61,390 bases of DNA from an uncultured Fibrobacter sp. (GCF_947166265.1 NZ_CAMVDO010000019.1:1-61390); one strand, 5' to 3'. Counted from the stretch's first letter, positions 27,801-35,631 are shown. Translations and numbers: made by a program. The notes: generated from the sequence alone by a model not told the origin.

Positions 27801-28746
27801 CGTACTGATGCGGCCAAATTACTCGGAATATAGCGATGGGGCTGGCAATCAATCCCTTAATTATTCAACCCTGGCCAGTCGTGCAGAAAATTACACAGGG
27901 CATTATACCGGATTCAATACATACGGTCTTTTGGGATTAGTTTCGAATAAACTTGCTGATTATGGCGTGATGGGGGCTGGCGGTTCTGAAGCCAAGTTAG
28001 TCGACTCGTTAAGAGAAGATGGTTTGCTAGGGTATACCGTATACCAAAAGACTTTAGGGAGTGAATTCAGTGATCCTCTAACTCATGAGAACGTACGGGT
28101 TGAACCCTTTGAGAATTACCGAACCATCGTCTATTTCGGGAAGACACTCTGGCTTTTTGACCAACCCTCGGACAACAATCTTCTATGGGTAATAAATGGA
28201 AGTAACGAAATTGGAAAAATTCAGGGAAGCTATTTTGATGACAAGGCAGATCTCTGGATTGGGAATCAACCAATTCATCGTCTAGGTAGTTGGACAGAGG
28301 TTGGAGCCAATCAGAATGGAAAGCGTGCCGACTATTCAGTTAAATCGATATGGGTCAATAGGCAAACTGTCAATCTAAAAAAAATTCAGAACTCAGATTC
28401 CAATTCATATGTCCTTCCCATATCAATGCGTTACTCCATTGATTTAAGGCATGAATTTGTATGGGTAATTACAAATCTCAAAGATGTTCAATGCTTTGAA
28501 AGAACGGATGGCGACTTGAAACAGCGGGTCATCGTCCCTGCAAGGGGTGTATACTACAGTATTCAGGATGTCTTACCGGACATATCGGAATCGAACAGGA
28601 GTACCTATAACGGAATAATGTTTGCAGAGCGCAAGGGAAAGGGGGAGTGGACTGTGTTGGGTGTATTAAATAATGGTGAAAGAATCAATAAGACTACTAT
28701 CAAGTCGAAATATTTACCGTCAAATTTGATTTTGAGGGCGAGGTAA
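24826..28746 (+). CDS. Large secreted protein with heparinase II/III-like features
   Basis: 1306 residues with a Sec signal peptide (1-17). Residues about 20-350 are beta-rich and contain two similar repeats (VQIEDFPSQWGYNRV.. and VRISDYPSWKHNTL..). A linker with repeated DG-A-V-I motifs (about 390-430) precedes a helical region (about 480-830) containing GGFSEGMGYLQYI near 736. A C-terminal beta-rich region (about 930-1300) contains DHNVLMRPNYSEYSDGAGN near 990. Helical toroid plus beta sandwich with these motifs is the layout of heparinase II/III-type polysaccharide lyases, but the similarity is weak and no catalytic Tyr/His set is assigned. The last ~20 codons were copied twice downstream during the tandem triplication. 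An alternative reading as a large surface or toxin-like protein remains open. Confidence 0.6.
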   Translation: MKKIIWAVFIFAILVNAKSLLLPFNEPVYTKLEPGDVVQIEDFPSQWGYNRVVLGIQSSGGEFLEGFLVKENCLHTLVGYYQQVDFYYDGENIFLRYLGNSAKYVTLQWWLDYSVVTSQCRELSIYTSTIFGSNGDVETAYAAYSDLGAINSESIFESANQNVRISDYPSWKHNTLFVQIESKDGKPLDGYVYIGRESLKINGFSLALPLSRRSFLPATFQVSFPSVRKFSIKWWAEYREPQDFTVTRQISYNQGQDSVYCEYGFTGARRGTVRLKYSTDDFIDGEPPVYIAKSTLNGPALEQTKSLHHVGRIYDIHANLSSNKKVTVVLPLEINRVKLNEITIYHEQNGFVEQIRPDSVVNGFIYFQTNSFCDFWDAVAKIGKKYLDGPFDSGEAVVDGVASIGETIVDGIQYVNDKLESAYRWLEDVGCNVFDPAVWNKLFNDDLGGFSTDNWDLPEGIMPDGNYKSFNPALFDVLKITSTQPLNIIDDDMSDMTRLDYTRKNLDIMLSELVNRKMNADVENRFYADGRIYLGDKNLDSSYYIMNLMAVSTALTKYAFDMVRMVNDCYGAINSNTLATFYNETKALFTGHSSAERMCRNIFEGFGIVENKQDNLNCRLDLLKMLTQCVQEDDAYLSAFKKNRDELILKTTDVLARVALLAYYDKTLRENLKTWFNQTYKSLSVMMEMMGPLMLYNNIAIKAEAAMALYEYVYWGTSTHLERMKIGMETHYGDKGGFSEGMGYLQYINEDVPYLMVALKKAHAQKRESFKLPTKFKRSGYHLMKMARNIRAKKEEKYIIRVPVEIDDGCTYTPEYAVWGTLTNDVKFFQMARKYLMEDTTSYLGYRNDLVQNYQSQNKPIPSEMEIQDMYYRVFIENSKKYGNPLAGSPLVALGYSEWNYKALDDLNEADGVSGAYEDDAAIINYRDQEGKDYSITLVAENGDLWKNGQAHDQQDNVSFTLSSTRDGHIVRDMGYAGFGVDGNTHGYKDHNVLMRPNYSEYSDGAGNQSLNYSTLASRAENYTGHYTGFNTYGLLGLVSNKLADYGVMGAGGSEAKLVDSLREDGLLGYTVYQKTLGSEFSDPLTHENVRVEPFENYRTIVYFGKTLWLFDQPSDNNLLWVINGSNEIGKIQGSYFDDKADLWIGNQPIHRLGSWTEVGANQNGKRADYSVKSIWVNRQTVNLKKIQNSDSNSYVLPISMRYSIDLRHEFVWVITNLKDVQCFERTDGDLKQRVIVPARGVYYSIQDVLPDISESNRSTYNGIMFAERKGKGEWTVLGVLNNGERINKTTIKSKYLPSNLILRAR

Positions 28747-28747
28747 T

Positions 28748-29275
28748 ATGTCATTTATTCGGTATGTTTTCTGTGCTTTTTTGATTGTCTTGATGGCATG
28801 CTCTGACGAACCGATCCGAACGGGCCCATTTCATGAGGTGTATCATTGCGACTTAATTGGATATGATTTCATGAATCGTGCTGATTATGATCATTTTTGC
28901 ACAGAGGATGTTGCTGAATCAAGAAGAATATTAGATTCTATTAGTAAAATTATTGCAAATGAAACATATATAGAAAAAGATTGTAAAATAGATGAAACTC
29001 GTTTTTTAAGTAAATTTTGGAAAACATTTGAAACCTTTCAAATTGAAATTTTTAAAACTTCATATTCTATTACAGTAACAGGAGCGAATCATGGTGATTC
29101 TTATGTAAAGTGGTATTCCATAGATGTGTTTTCAACATACGAATGCACTGGTTCGCTTGATTCAGAGATAATACAGGTGTTGAAAGAACCTGATTGTAAC
29201 GATACCATGACAATAAAATTTATCATTGATTTTTTTGACAAGCAGTCAGATGAAAAGTGTATTCAGAGAAAATAG
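28748..29275 (+). CDS. Lipoprotein, copy 1 of a tandem family
   Basis: 175 residues. A short lipoprotein signal ends in LMAC (Cys18). The mature part has Cys residues and motifs shared with copy 2, such as RTGPFHEVYHCDL near the N-terminus and SITVTGANHGDSYVK in the middle. No known family. GAGG lies close to the ATG, which is one base after the stop of the 1306-residue gene. Translational coupling and the copied 3' fragment of that gene suggest the lipoprotein partners or protects against the large protein; this is inference. Confidence 0.8.
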   Translation: MSFIRYVFCAFLIVLMACSDEPIRTGPFHEVYHCDLIGYDFMNRADYDHFCTEDVAESRRILDSISKIIANETYIEKDCKIDETRFLSKFWKTFETFQIEIFKTSYSITVTGANHGDSYVKWYSIDVFSTYECTGSLDSEIIQVLKEPDCNDTMTIKFIIDFFDKQSDEKCIQRK

Positions 29276-29381
29276 AGGTGTTTGTAGGTAGTTTATTTAT
29301 AAATGATGGTTGATTGCATCAATAAGGCTACTATCAAGTCAAAATATTTACCGTCGAATTTAGTTTTGAGGGCGAGGTAAT

Positions 29382-29909
29382 ATGCCTTTTATTCGGTATG
29401 TTTTCTGTGTTTTTTTTATTGTCTTGATGGCTTGCTCCGACGAACCGATCCGAACGGGACCATTTCATGAGGTGTATCATTGCGACTTAACTGGGGATGA
29501 TTATACGAATCCTGGAGATTATGATTATTTATGCACGGAGGAATTTGCAGAATTATTAAGAGAATATGATTCTATTCAAAAAAATGTTATAGATGAAACA
29601 TATATAGAAAAAGATTGTAAAATAGATGAAACTCGTTTTTTGAGTAAATTTTGGGAAACGTTTGGAACCTTTCAAATTGAAATTTTTAAAACTTCATATT
29701 CTATTACCGTAACAGGAGCGAATCATGGTGATTCTTATGTAAAGGCGTATTCCATAGATGTATTTTCAGCATACGAATGCTCTGGTTCGCTTGATTCAGA
29801 GAAAATAGAGGTGTTGAAAGAACCTGATTGTAACGATACCATGACAATAAAATTTATCATTGATTTTTTTGACAAGCAGTCAGATGAAAAGTGTATTCAG
29901 AGAAAATAG
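29382..29909 (+). CDS. Lipoprotein, copy 2 of a tandem family
   Basis: 175 residues, colinear with copy 1. Differences cluster around residues 35-70 (for example GDDYTNPGDYDYL against GYDFMNRADYDHF), while the C-terminal half is almost unchanged. The same LMAC lipobox is present. It is preceded by a copied fragment of the large gene's 3' end that retains a GAGG ribosome site, so the fragment supplies the translation start signals. Clustered substitutions in one segment may reflect selection for a different binding partner or recombination. Confidence 0.8.
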   Translation: MPFIRYVFCVFFIVLMACSDEPIRTGPFHEVYHCDLTGDDYTNPGDYDYLCTEEFAELLREYDSIQKNVIDETYIEKDCKIDETRFLSKFWETFGTFQIEIFKTSYSITVTGANHGDSYVKAYSIDVFSAYECSGSLDSEKIEVLKEPDCNDTMTIKFIIDFFDKQSDEKCIQRK

Positions 29910-30015
29910 AGGTGTTTGTAGGTAGTTTATTTATAAATGATGGTTGATTGCATCAATAAGACTACTATCAAGTCGAAATATTTACCGTCAAATTTAGTTT
30001 TGAGGGCGAGGTAGA

Positions 30016-30330
30016 ATGTCTTTTATTCGCATTGTTTTCTGTGCTTTTTTTATTGTCTTGATGGCTTGTTCTAAGAGCCTACCAAACAGGACCAGTCGAC
30101 TCCATTGGCTTTTTTTTATAATATCCGGTGCGAATATTTATAAGTCATATCACATTGAGCATTGTATGGATGGTGATTGTAAGAAATATGAATGCACACA
30201 TTCACTTGATAAAAATATAGCAGTATTAAAAGAACCTGGTTGTAACGATTCGTTAGCATGCCGTGATGGCTTATTCCAATTCTCTATATGTACACAAAAA
30301 GGCCGCGGAGCGGCCTTTTTTAGTTACTAG
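30016..30330 (+). pseudogene. Lipoprotein, degraded copy 3 of the tandem family
   Basis: 104 codons. The signal and LMAC lipobox are kept, but a large internal deletion joins the N-terminus to a variant of the SGAN..Y motif. KYECTHSLDKNIAVLKEP still aligns with the C-terminal part of copies 1 and 2. The frame then runs through the transcription terminator, so its last residues (GRGAAFFSY) are encoded by the terminator hairpin. The native stop was lost, so this is probably a decaying gene. Confidence 0.65.
30296..30321. terminator. Bidirectional Rho-independent terminator
   Basis: AAAAAGGCCGC-gga-GCGGCCTTTTTT: a 6-bp GC stem extended by A/T pairs, with T runs for both strands. It ends the lipoprotein cluster and may also serve purM transcription from the right. 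Confidence 0.85.
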
Positions 30331-30408
30331 TTTAAAGTTACTAGTATAAGTTTAATCTAATCACGCCAAAGGCGCCCTAGTAACTAATAACTAGTATCTA
30401 GTAACTCC
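30321..30408. repeat. Cluster of GTTACTAG / CTAGTAAC intergenic repeats
   Basis: TAGTTACTAG (30321-30330), AGTTACTAGT (30336-30345), CTAGTAACTA (30377-30386) and AACTAGTATCTAGTAACT (30389-30406) surround CGCCAAAGGCGCC. The copies point both ways, so the segment can fold into a large hairpin. A related CTAGG/CCTAG with GGCGCC block lies at 58620-58662. Confidence 0.65.
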
Positions 30409-30419
30409 TAATTGCGCAA

Positions 30420-31445
30420 TTAGTCGCGGAACTTCACCTGCTTGGTGCCCTTCACGACTTCGCCGATCTGCACCCACTTTTCGCCCTTGGCTTCGAGGTG
30501 AGCGGTGACTTCGGCCTTGTCAGCCGGGTCGATGAAGATAAGCATGCCCATGCCCATGTTGAAGGTCGAGTACATTTCGTCCTTTTCCACGGAGCCGGCC
30601 TGCTGGATGAGCTTGAAGATCATCGGAGGATCCCACGTGGTGCGGTCGATAATCACGTCGACATCGTCCGGCAAGATACGCGGAATGTTGCCCTGGTAGC
30701 CCGAACCCGTGATGTGGGCGAGGCCCTGGATAATCTTCTTGTTGCAGAGATCGATAAGGCTCGGGTAGTAGCTGCGGTGCGGAGTGGCGAGAGCTTCGCC
30801 AATGGACTTGTCCATGCCGTCGACAACGGTGTCGACCTTGTAGCCGGCCACGTCAAAGAGCACCTTACGGGCGAGCGAATAACCGTTTGTATGCAAACCG
30901 GTAGACGGGAGACCGAGAATGATGGTACCCGGCTTGATCTTCTTGCCGTCGATGATGTTTTCGCGTTCCACGACACCCACGATGGTACCGGAAATGTCGT
31001 AGTCACCCGGACCGTAGAAGCCCGGCATTTCAGCGGTTTCGCCACCGATCAGAACGAGGTCGTTTTCGCGGCAGGCCTTGGCCATACCGGCAACGAGCTT
31101 GTCCATCACACCCGGTTCCAGGCGGCCGGTAGCCACGTAGTCCAGGAAGAACAGCGGACGTGCGCCCTGAACGAGAATGTCATCGCAGCAGTGGTTCACA
31201 ATGTCCTGACCCGGGAGTTCGTGCGTGCCCATTTCGATGTCGACCTTGAGCTTGGTGCCCACGCCGTCAACGGAGCTCACGAGGACAGGGTCCTTCATGC
31301 CGAGGTGGTTCAGCGTAAAGAGGCCACCGAAGTTGCCCACGTCGCCCAGAACGCCCTGGTTGAATGTAGTACGTACGGATTTCTTGACACCGACCATCGC
31401 CTCGTCGGCGCGTGCCAAGGACACTCCTGCGTCTGCGTAATTCAT
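30420..31445 (-). CDS. purM: Phosphoribosylformylglycinamidine cyclo-ligase
   Basis: 341 residues, normal length. PurM (AIR synthetase) closes the imidazole ring in step five of de novo purine synthesis using ATP. Family sequences are present: NYADAGVSL at the start, the SSVDGVGTKLKV active-site strand near residue 60, LIGGETAEMPGFY near 140 and GLPSTGLHTNGYSLAR near 190. It is the last gene of a minus-strand group after the cyclic-nucleotide-binding protein (36 bp gap), with no other purine gene nearby. Confidence 0.97.
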   Translation of the reverse strand: MNYADAGVSLARADEAMVGVKKSVRTTFNQGVLGDVGNFGGLFTLNHLGMKDPVLVSSVDGVGTKLKVDIEMGTHELPGQDIVNHCCDDILVQGARPLFFLDYVATGRLEPGVMDKLVAGMAKACRENDLVLIGGETAEMPGFYGPGDYDISGTIVGVVERENIIDGKKIKPGTIILGLPSTGLHTNGYSLARKVLFDVAGYKVDTVVDGMDKSIGEALATPHRSYYPSLIDLCNKKIIQGLAHITGSGYQGNIPRILPDDVDVIIDRTTWDPPMIFKLIQQAGSVEKDEMYSTFNMGMGMLIFIDPADKAEVTAHLEAKGEKWVQIGEVVKGTKQVKFRD

Positions 31446-31481
31446 CTTTTATCCTTTGCCCTAGCGGGCATCTATTCGCCC

Positions 31482-32279
31482 TTAACGGGCATTTTGTTTT
31501 TCATCAATATTTCTGAGCGCATCCAGAATCAGGCTCGTGGTGTCAGACATCTGGTTGATGTTCACAATGTCCGGCATCAGGTGCGTGTCGAGCTTGAAGA
31601 GCGTCTCGTCGCCCCACGACAGCATCTTTTCGAGAGCGTCCGGCCCTGCCAGTTTGCCACACTTGGCACAGCAGATTCGGCCTTCCTGGAATGCGATAAA
31701 TCCCTTTTCGCCGCTGCACTCGAACATGACCGTTCCGGTGATGCGGCTCTTTTCCATCGTCTGCGCAAAGTCGATAAACGGAAGCACCTTGGCAGAGGCC
31801 AAAAGCGACAGGCGTTCGAATTCGTCGAAAGCCTTGTTCTTTGCGCGCAGGCGGTCGGCAACCACCTTGTAGAGGTACACCATGATATTCGGGTTCTTGT
31901 CCAGGAACTTCACGAATTCCTCGTGCGGAATGTGAAGCACCGTGGCACCGTCTTCGCCCGCGATCACGGTATTGCTCGTCGGCTCGTTACAGATAATGGA
32001 CATTTCGCCAAAACAGGTGCCTGCATCCAGATTCGCAAGCGTATTGTAGTGACCGTCAGCCAGAAGTTCGCCGCAAATAAGGGCGCGTCCGCTCTGCAAC
32101 ACGCAGAACGAATCACCGATAGAACCGCCATTGATAATGACTTCACCCGGCTCGTACTCACGAATCTGGGCATTCAACAGCAAATAGTCGGCACATTCCC
32201 TCGGGACCTGCTGTAAAAAAGGAACCCCGATTTCATAGTTGGCTGCAATCCAATCACCAATACCTGTATGAGTCTTCAT
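31482..32279 (-). CDS. Cyclic-nucleotide-binding protein with DUF4388-like domain
   Basis: 265 residues. The N-terminal CRP-type cNMP fold (about 20-150) has YEPGEVIINGG, SGRALICGEL and the phosphate-binding cassette FGEMSIICNEPTSNTVIA. There is no helix-turn-helix; instead the C-terminal part (about 155-260) resembles the DUF4388/PATAN domain (ITGTVMFECSGEKGFIAFQEGRI with CCAKCG). That domain occurs in signalling proteins of gliding and motile bacteria. This suggests a cytoplasmic sensor that relays cyclic nucleotide or redox state by protein contact. It lies four bases before the next minus-strand gene's stop (32283) and 36 bp from purM. Confidence 0.8.
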   Translation of the reverse strand: MKTHTGIGDWIAANYEIGVPFLQQVPRECADYLLLNAQIREYEPGEVIINGGSIGDSFCVLQSGRALICGELLADGHYNTLANLDAGTCFGEMSIICNEPTSNTVIAGEDGATVLHIPHEEFVKFLDKNPNIMVYLYKVVADRLRAKNKAFDEFERLSLLASAKVLPFIDFAQTMEKSRITGTVMFECSGEKGFIAFQEGRICCAKCGKLAGPDALEKMLSWGDETLFKLDTHLMPDIVNINQMSDTTSLILDALRNIDEKQNAR

Positions 32280-32282
32280 ATC

Positions 32283-33686
32283 CTAAAAGATAAAAATATT
32301 GTGGTACCAGTCAAATTCCTTCTGGACAGAATCGGCCCCATTTGTTGCATCCTGTATACAGGAACGCAGATTCTGGAGCAATTCGGCAGGGAAGGCGACC
32401 GCCGATTCGAAAAAGTCGTTTCCGCCGCCCGGCCCCTTGCGACCGTCGTTCTGGTACACGCGCTTTTCCCTGAACGCCCGGATATACTTGATGCGCGGTT
32501 CGGCCATCAGCAATTCCTCTGGAGTCGAGAACATCCCCGGATTCACCCACAGATCGGCGCTATCGGCAATCGCTATGATTTCTTCGAGCGTAAAACGGAG
32601 TTCGCGGCTCGTATCCGAAGCCCACAAGTAGCAGCCCCCCGCATCCCTGATGAGTGTCGCCGTCAAGCTGTTGCCGCCCGGAGCATGCCACACCCCACCG
32701 TAGCTCATGCCCGCAAGAACGCGAGGACAAGGTTTAGACGAAAGACGAGAGGCGAGAGACGAGAGAGAGTCATCTTGAGCCGAAGCAATCTCTACTTCTG
32801 GTTTGTTGGGGGAAGAGTCCCCCTCGCTTTCCTTCGTTGGCTCCGTGACAAAGGTCCCTGAGCCTGCCGAAGGGCCGCTACCCTCTCTAGCGGGGGACAC
32901 CCCCGCAACGCCCCCGTTAGACGCCTTCAAATACGCATCCTTACTTTGTTCAAAAATCGAGTCGGCAAGCGCTTCCACGCCGAAAAGTTTTCCATACAAC
33001 TTAATCCATTCGGCCTTCGCGAGTGGCGTCTGTTCCTGCCACTCCGACGTAAGCATCAGCGGAAGTCCCAAGGCGTTCACCCGTTCGTAGTCGTCCAGAC
33101 CGCCCCCCGTGGCAAAGTCCATCACAAGGCCGGGCGAAAGCGCCACAATCTTTTCGAGCGAAAGCGAGGGGCCGTTCCCGACTTCCGCGACAAGTCCCGA
33201 CGCGACCTGCGCATAAAGGGCGCTATCCACGAGGTATTTTCCTTCGCCCACCCCGACGATGCGGTCCCGCAGTCCAAGTCGCAACATGTAGCCCACCTGC
33301 GCCGACGAAAGCGCCACCACGCGCTCAAGCGGCACCCGCAGCACCGTCGAACCGCGCAAAGCCTCGGGAAGAGCCCCTTCCGTAGCCTTTTTCGAGGAAT
33401 CCCCAAGCACGGCGCCACGCGGACGCAGCACAAAACGCTTGATCAGGGTGTCGCGCCCCACTATGGAACGGATTTCTACGACGGACTCGCCAAAACGCTT
33501 CCCCAGCCACAGGTTCCTACAAAATTCCGTCTCGGAAGATTCCGACTGAACCTCCAAGACCGCCGCTTTTTCGCCCTGTCTTTTGCCCCCGGAATCCCCG
33601 CCACAGGCCCAGAAGACCATGGCGCCCAAAAGACCGACGACCGACAAGGAGCACCGAACGACCCTATTTCCACAAAAAATCCACAT
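32283..33686 (-). CDS. ABC-type substrate-binding lipoprotein (BtuF/FepB-like) with inserted repeat
   Basis: 467 residues. An N-terminal lipoprotein signal ends at FWAC near residue 28. Two class-III binding-protein lobes are visible: DRIVGVGEGKYLVDS..LEKIVALSPGLVMDF in the first and a C-terminal lobe with MSYGGVWHAPGGNSLTATLIRDAGG and EEIIAIADSADLWVNPG. These bind cobalamin, haem or iron-siderophore and deliver it to an ABC permease; no permease genes are next to it. Between the lobes, residues about 250-322 (32720-32930) are Ser/Gly/Pro-rich and encoded by dispersed palindromic repeat sequence, an in-frame insertion that lengthens the usual linker. The gene ends four bases from the cNMP-protein start, so they may be cotranscribed. 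Confidence 0.82.
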   Translation of the reverse strand: MWIFCGNRVVRCSLSVVGLLGAMVFWACGGDSGGKRQGEKAAVLEVQSESSETEFCRNLWLGKRFGESVVEIRSIVGRDTLIKRFVLRPRGAVLGDSSKKATEGALPEALRGSTVLRVPLERVVALSSAQVGYMLRLGLRDRIVGVGEGKYLVDSALYAQVASGLVAEVGNGPSLSLEKIVALSPGLVMDFATGGGLDDYERVNALGLPLMLTSEWQEQTPLAKAEWIKLYGKLFGVEALADSIFEQSKDAYLKASNGGVAGVSPAREGSGPSAGSGTFVTEPTKESEGDSSPNKPEVEIASAQDDSLSSLASRLSSKPCPRVLAGMSYGGVWHAPGGNSLTATLIRDAGGCYLWASDTSRELRFTLEEIIAIADSADLWVNPGMFSTPEELLMAEPRIKYIRAFREKRVYQNDGRKGPGGGNDFFESAVAFPAELLQNLRSCIQDATNGADSVQKEFDWYHNIFIF

Positions 33687-33804
33687 TCTAGAAACCTAAA
33701 AAAGCACGTAAATCGTTGATTTTTAACATCTTATAAAATTTTTTTTGCCAAATTCCCAAAACATAATGTATTTTATATGCCGAATACAAGCAATGGAATC
33801 TTTT

Positions 33805-34710
33805 ATGAAAACAAAGATAGCCTCTTTTTTGAGCATCGTGGCTCTTAGCCTGCTCACACTCACCACCGGTGCATTCGCCGACAGCGAAGACGGGTTCTAC
33901 GAAAAGGACCACGTCCGCGGGTTCATCTCCATTGGCGCGGACTACCGCGGCATGAGCAAGGAATTCAGCAAGTACGTCAACAAGGAAGCCTTCAGGAATT
34001 TCGGCCACAAGCACGAAGCCATCGTTCCTAACGCCACCGATCCGACAGCAGAACCGGATACCGTAGACACCTGGTACAAGGGTAACTACAGCTACAGCAA
34101 GTTCAACGACTACTACCTCGGGATGATCGTCAACATCGGTGCCCAGTACAAGCAGTTCCTGACCTGGTTCGAACTCAACTTCATGCCGGTGCAGACCTCC
34201 GAGCGTAAGGCTTCCAGCTACACGGTGTACAACATCGAAAACGACGGAACGCCTACATCCCTGAACTACCCCCTCTACGACGTGAAATGGTTCTCCTGCG
34301 GCGCCGACTGGATGTTCGGCTGGAAAATCTTCGGTGAAAATTCCTTCATCAACCTGATTCCCGCCGTGGGCTTCGGCTTCAGCCTCATCAACTTCCATTT
34401 CGCATCCGAATTCACGCTTGAAGAAAGGGGTAACGAAGAACACACGGAACTCGTGCGCGACCGTTACTACAGCAACCTCGCATCGACCATCACGACCGAA
34501 CTGGAATTCCGCATCGAAGTCGGAAGGCTCGCCCTTGGCGCCTACGGCGGATTCCGCTTCGTACGCTACAACGACCTTTACACGGAAAGCTTCAACATCC
34601 ACTACGGCGAAGACCAAACCGACAATCCGGGCGACGTCTGGTACCTGGGTGCCCGTGCCACGTGGTACTTCCTCTCCAAGTGGGACAAGAAACAAGCAGA
34701 CAAACTATAA
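33805..34710 (+). CDS. Secreted protein, probable outer-membrane beta-barrel
   Basis: 301 residues from ATG 33805 with a clear Sec signal peptide (about 1-25, ending GAFADSED). Alternating hydrophobic and aromatic strands run to the end (for example FISIGADYRG, YYLGMIVNIGAQYKQF, LALGAYGGFRFVRYND, VWYLGARATWYFLSKW), typical of an outer-membrane beta-barrel or porin-like protein. The last strand is followed by a charged tail, DKKQADKL. No named family. It is a single gene with TATTTTATAT about 30 bp before the start and a terminator at 34766. Confidence 0.72.
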   Translation: MKTKIASFLSIVALSLLTLTTGAFADSEDGFYEKDHVRGFISIGADYRGMSKEFSKYVNKEAFRNFGHKHEAIVPNATDPTAEPDTVDTWYKGNYSYSKFNDYYLGMIVNIGAQYKQFLTWFELNFMPVQTSERKASSYTVYNIENDGTPTSLNYPLYDVKWFSCGADWMFGWKIFGENSFINLIPAVGFGFSLINFHFASEFTLEERGNEEHTELVRDRYYSNLASTITTELEFRIEVGRLALGAYGGFRFVRYNDLYTESFNIHYGEDQTDNPGDVWYLGARATWYFLSKWDKKQADKL

Positions 34711-34765
34711 CGACCGTTCGTGCTCATAGCCGCAAGGCAATACGAACGCACTCACTCTCGCAAAC

Positions 34766-34789
34766 ACGCCTCGTTAATACGAGGCGTTT
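34766..34789 (+). terminator. Terminator after the beta-barrel gene
   Basis: ACGCCTCG-ttaata-CGAGGCGT is an 8-bp perfect stem followed by TTTATT. The remaining stretch to 34925 is GC-rich, without a convincing gene. Confidence 0.6.
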
Positions 34790-34925
34790 ATTGCTCACGG
34801 ACGACCGCTCGCGTCTAATCTACGGGGTTCGCCCCGAATCTCGCAACCGCCCTTAACGAACAACGGCAGGCAGTCCGTTTGAGGCCGGACCGCCCACCGT
34901 CGCCTGTGGTCGAGGATCATCGGGC

Positions 34926-34944
34926 AAAAGGCCTATCGGGCCTT
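34926..34944 (-). terminator. Terminator of the NYN-like gene
   Basis: On the minus strand AAGGCC-cgata-GGCCTT is followed by TTTT. It lies 25 bp after the stop of the gene at 34969. Confidence 0.65.
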
Positions 34945-34968
34945 CGCCAAAATCAATTGCATTTTACG

Positions 34969-35631
34969 CTACGTGCCGCCATGCCACTTGGCCGGCCGCC
35001 CCCGCGAAAACGGGTGCTCACACTGAAAGAAAAAGCCACGCGGTCCCTTGTTCGCATTCGGATTCTTATCGACAACCTTTTCCATCGCCACGTAATGGGC
35101 GCAAGTCTCCCTGAGGCAGGAATCCGTTTTCCAGTGCACCATGGTTTTTGCCCTGGGGTACTCCAGCTCCCAGCCAAGGAGAAGCGTCGGGACGCCCATC
35201 ATCCGAAGCCTATCGGGAAGCGGCGCAAACTGCCCCTGCGTACTGAACAGCACCACGCCGTCGAGCTTTCGGTATATCGCAAACAGGAGCGCATCCTCCA
35301 TCAGCGACATGTTCGGCGAAACGCCGCGTTCGTCGGGAGCCACGCGGTTAAAGTGAACGCGATACCCCGCCGATTCCAGTTCATGTTCAAAGCGGATAGC
35401 GCCTTCGTGCTTCTGGATATGGGGGTTCGTGAAGGGGTGGTAGTAATGGGACTCCAGCTCCAGGTCGCGCTCCACCCCGTTCTGAAAATACCGGAGCGCC
35501 TGCATCTGCACCCAGGACTTCAGCCCCCTAAAGTCGAGCCTCGAGTGAAACCGGTGATGCACCCGGTAATACTCGTTCACCTTTCTCAGCGTATAGCCGT
35601 CCAGGAAAAAGCCTATGCGCAAAGGCTCCAT
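34969..35631 (-). CDS. NYN/LabA-like protein with an altered active site
   Basis: 220 residues from ATG 35631, with GGAGG seven bases upstream. The NYN (PIN-like RNase) fold is recognisable: an N-terminal IGFFLDGYTL strand with D11, a central strand LDGVVLFST, and PTLLLGWE. The second acidic cluster normally written SGDSDF is here STQGQF, so a metal-binding Asp is missing. A regulatory or RNA-binding role may therefore be more likely than nuclease activity. It is a single gene with its own terminator. Confidence 0.65.
   Translation of the reverse strand: MEPLRIGFFLDGYTLRKVNEYYRVHHRFHSRLDFRGLKSWVQMQALRYFQNGVERDLELESHYYHPFTNPHIQKHEGAIRFEHELESAGYRVHFNRVAPDERGVSPNMSLMEDALLFAIYRKLDGVVLFSTQGQFAPLPDRLRMMGVPTLLLGWELEYPRAKTMVHWKTDSCLRETCAHYVAMEKVVDKNPNANKGPRGFFFQCEHPFSRGRPAKWHGGT

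Larger units (their letters stand above)
28682..30260 (+). repeat. 634-bp tandem triplication of a lipoprotein gene
   Basis: The start codons lie at 28748, 29382 and 30016, exactly 634 bp apart. Each unit also includes the last ~21 codons of the large secreted gene: copies at 29318-29380 and 29952-30014 still read INK-TIKSKYLPSNLVLRAR and stop just before the next ATG. Units one and two are highly similar throughout; unit three is internally deleted and diverged. Confidence 0.9.

Noticed and set aside
24826-30330. A defined toxin-immunity locus
   Set aside because: Gene order and copied 3' ends are suggestive, but no toxin domain is visible in the large protein, so it is kept only as a possibility.
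30498-32216. Long open frame antisense to purM and the cNMP protein
   Set aside because: It spans two well-recognised genes on the opposite strand, has no ribosome site and encodes a Val/His-rich product with no domain.
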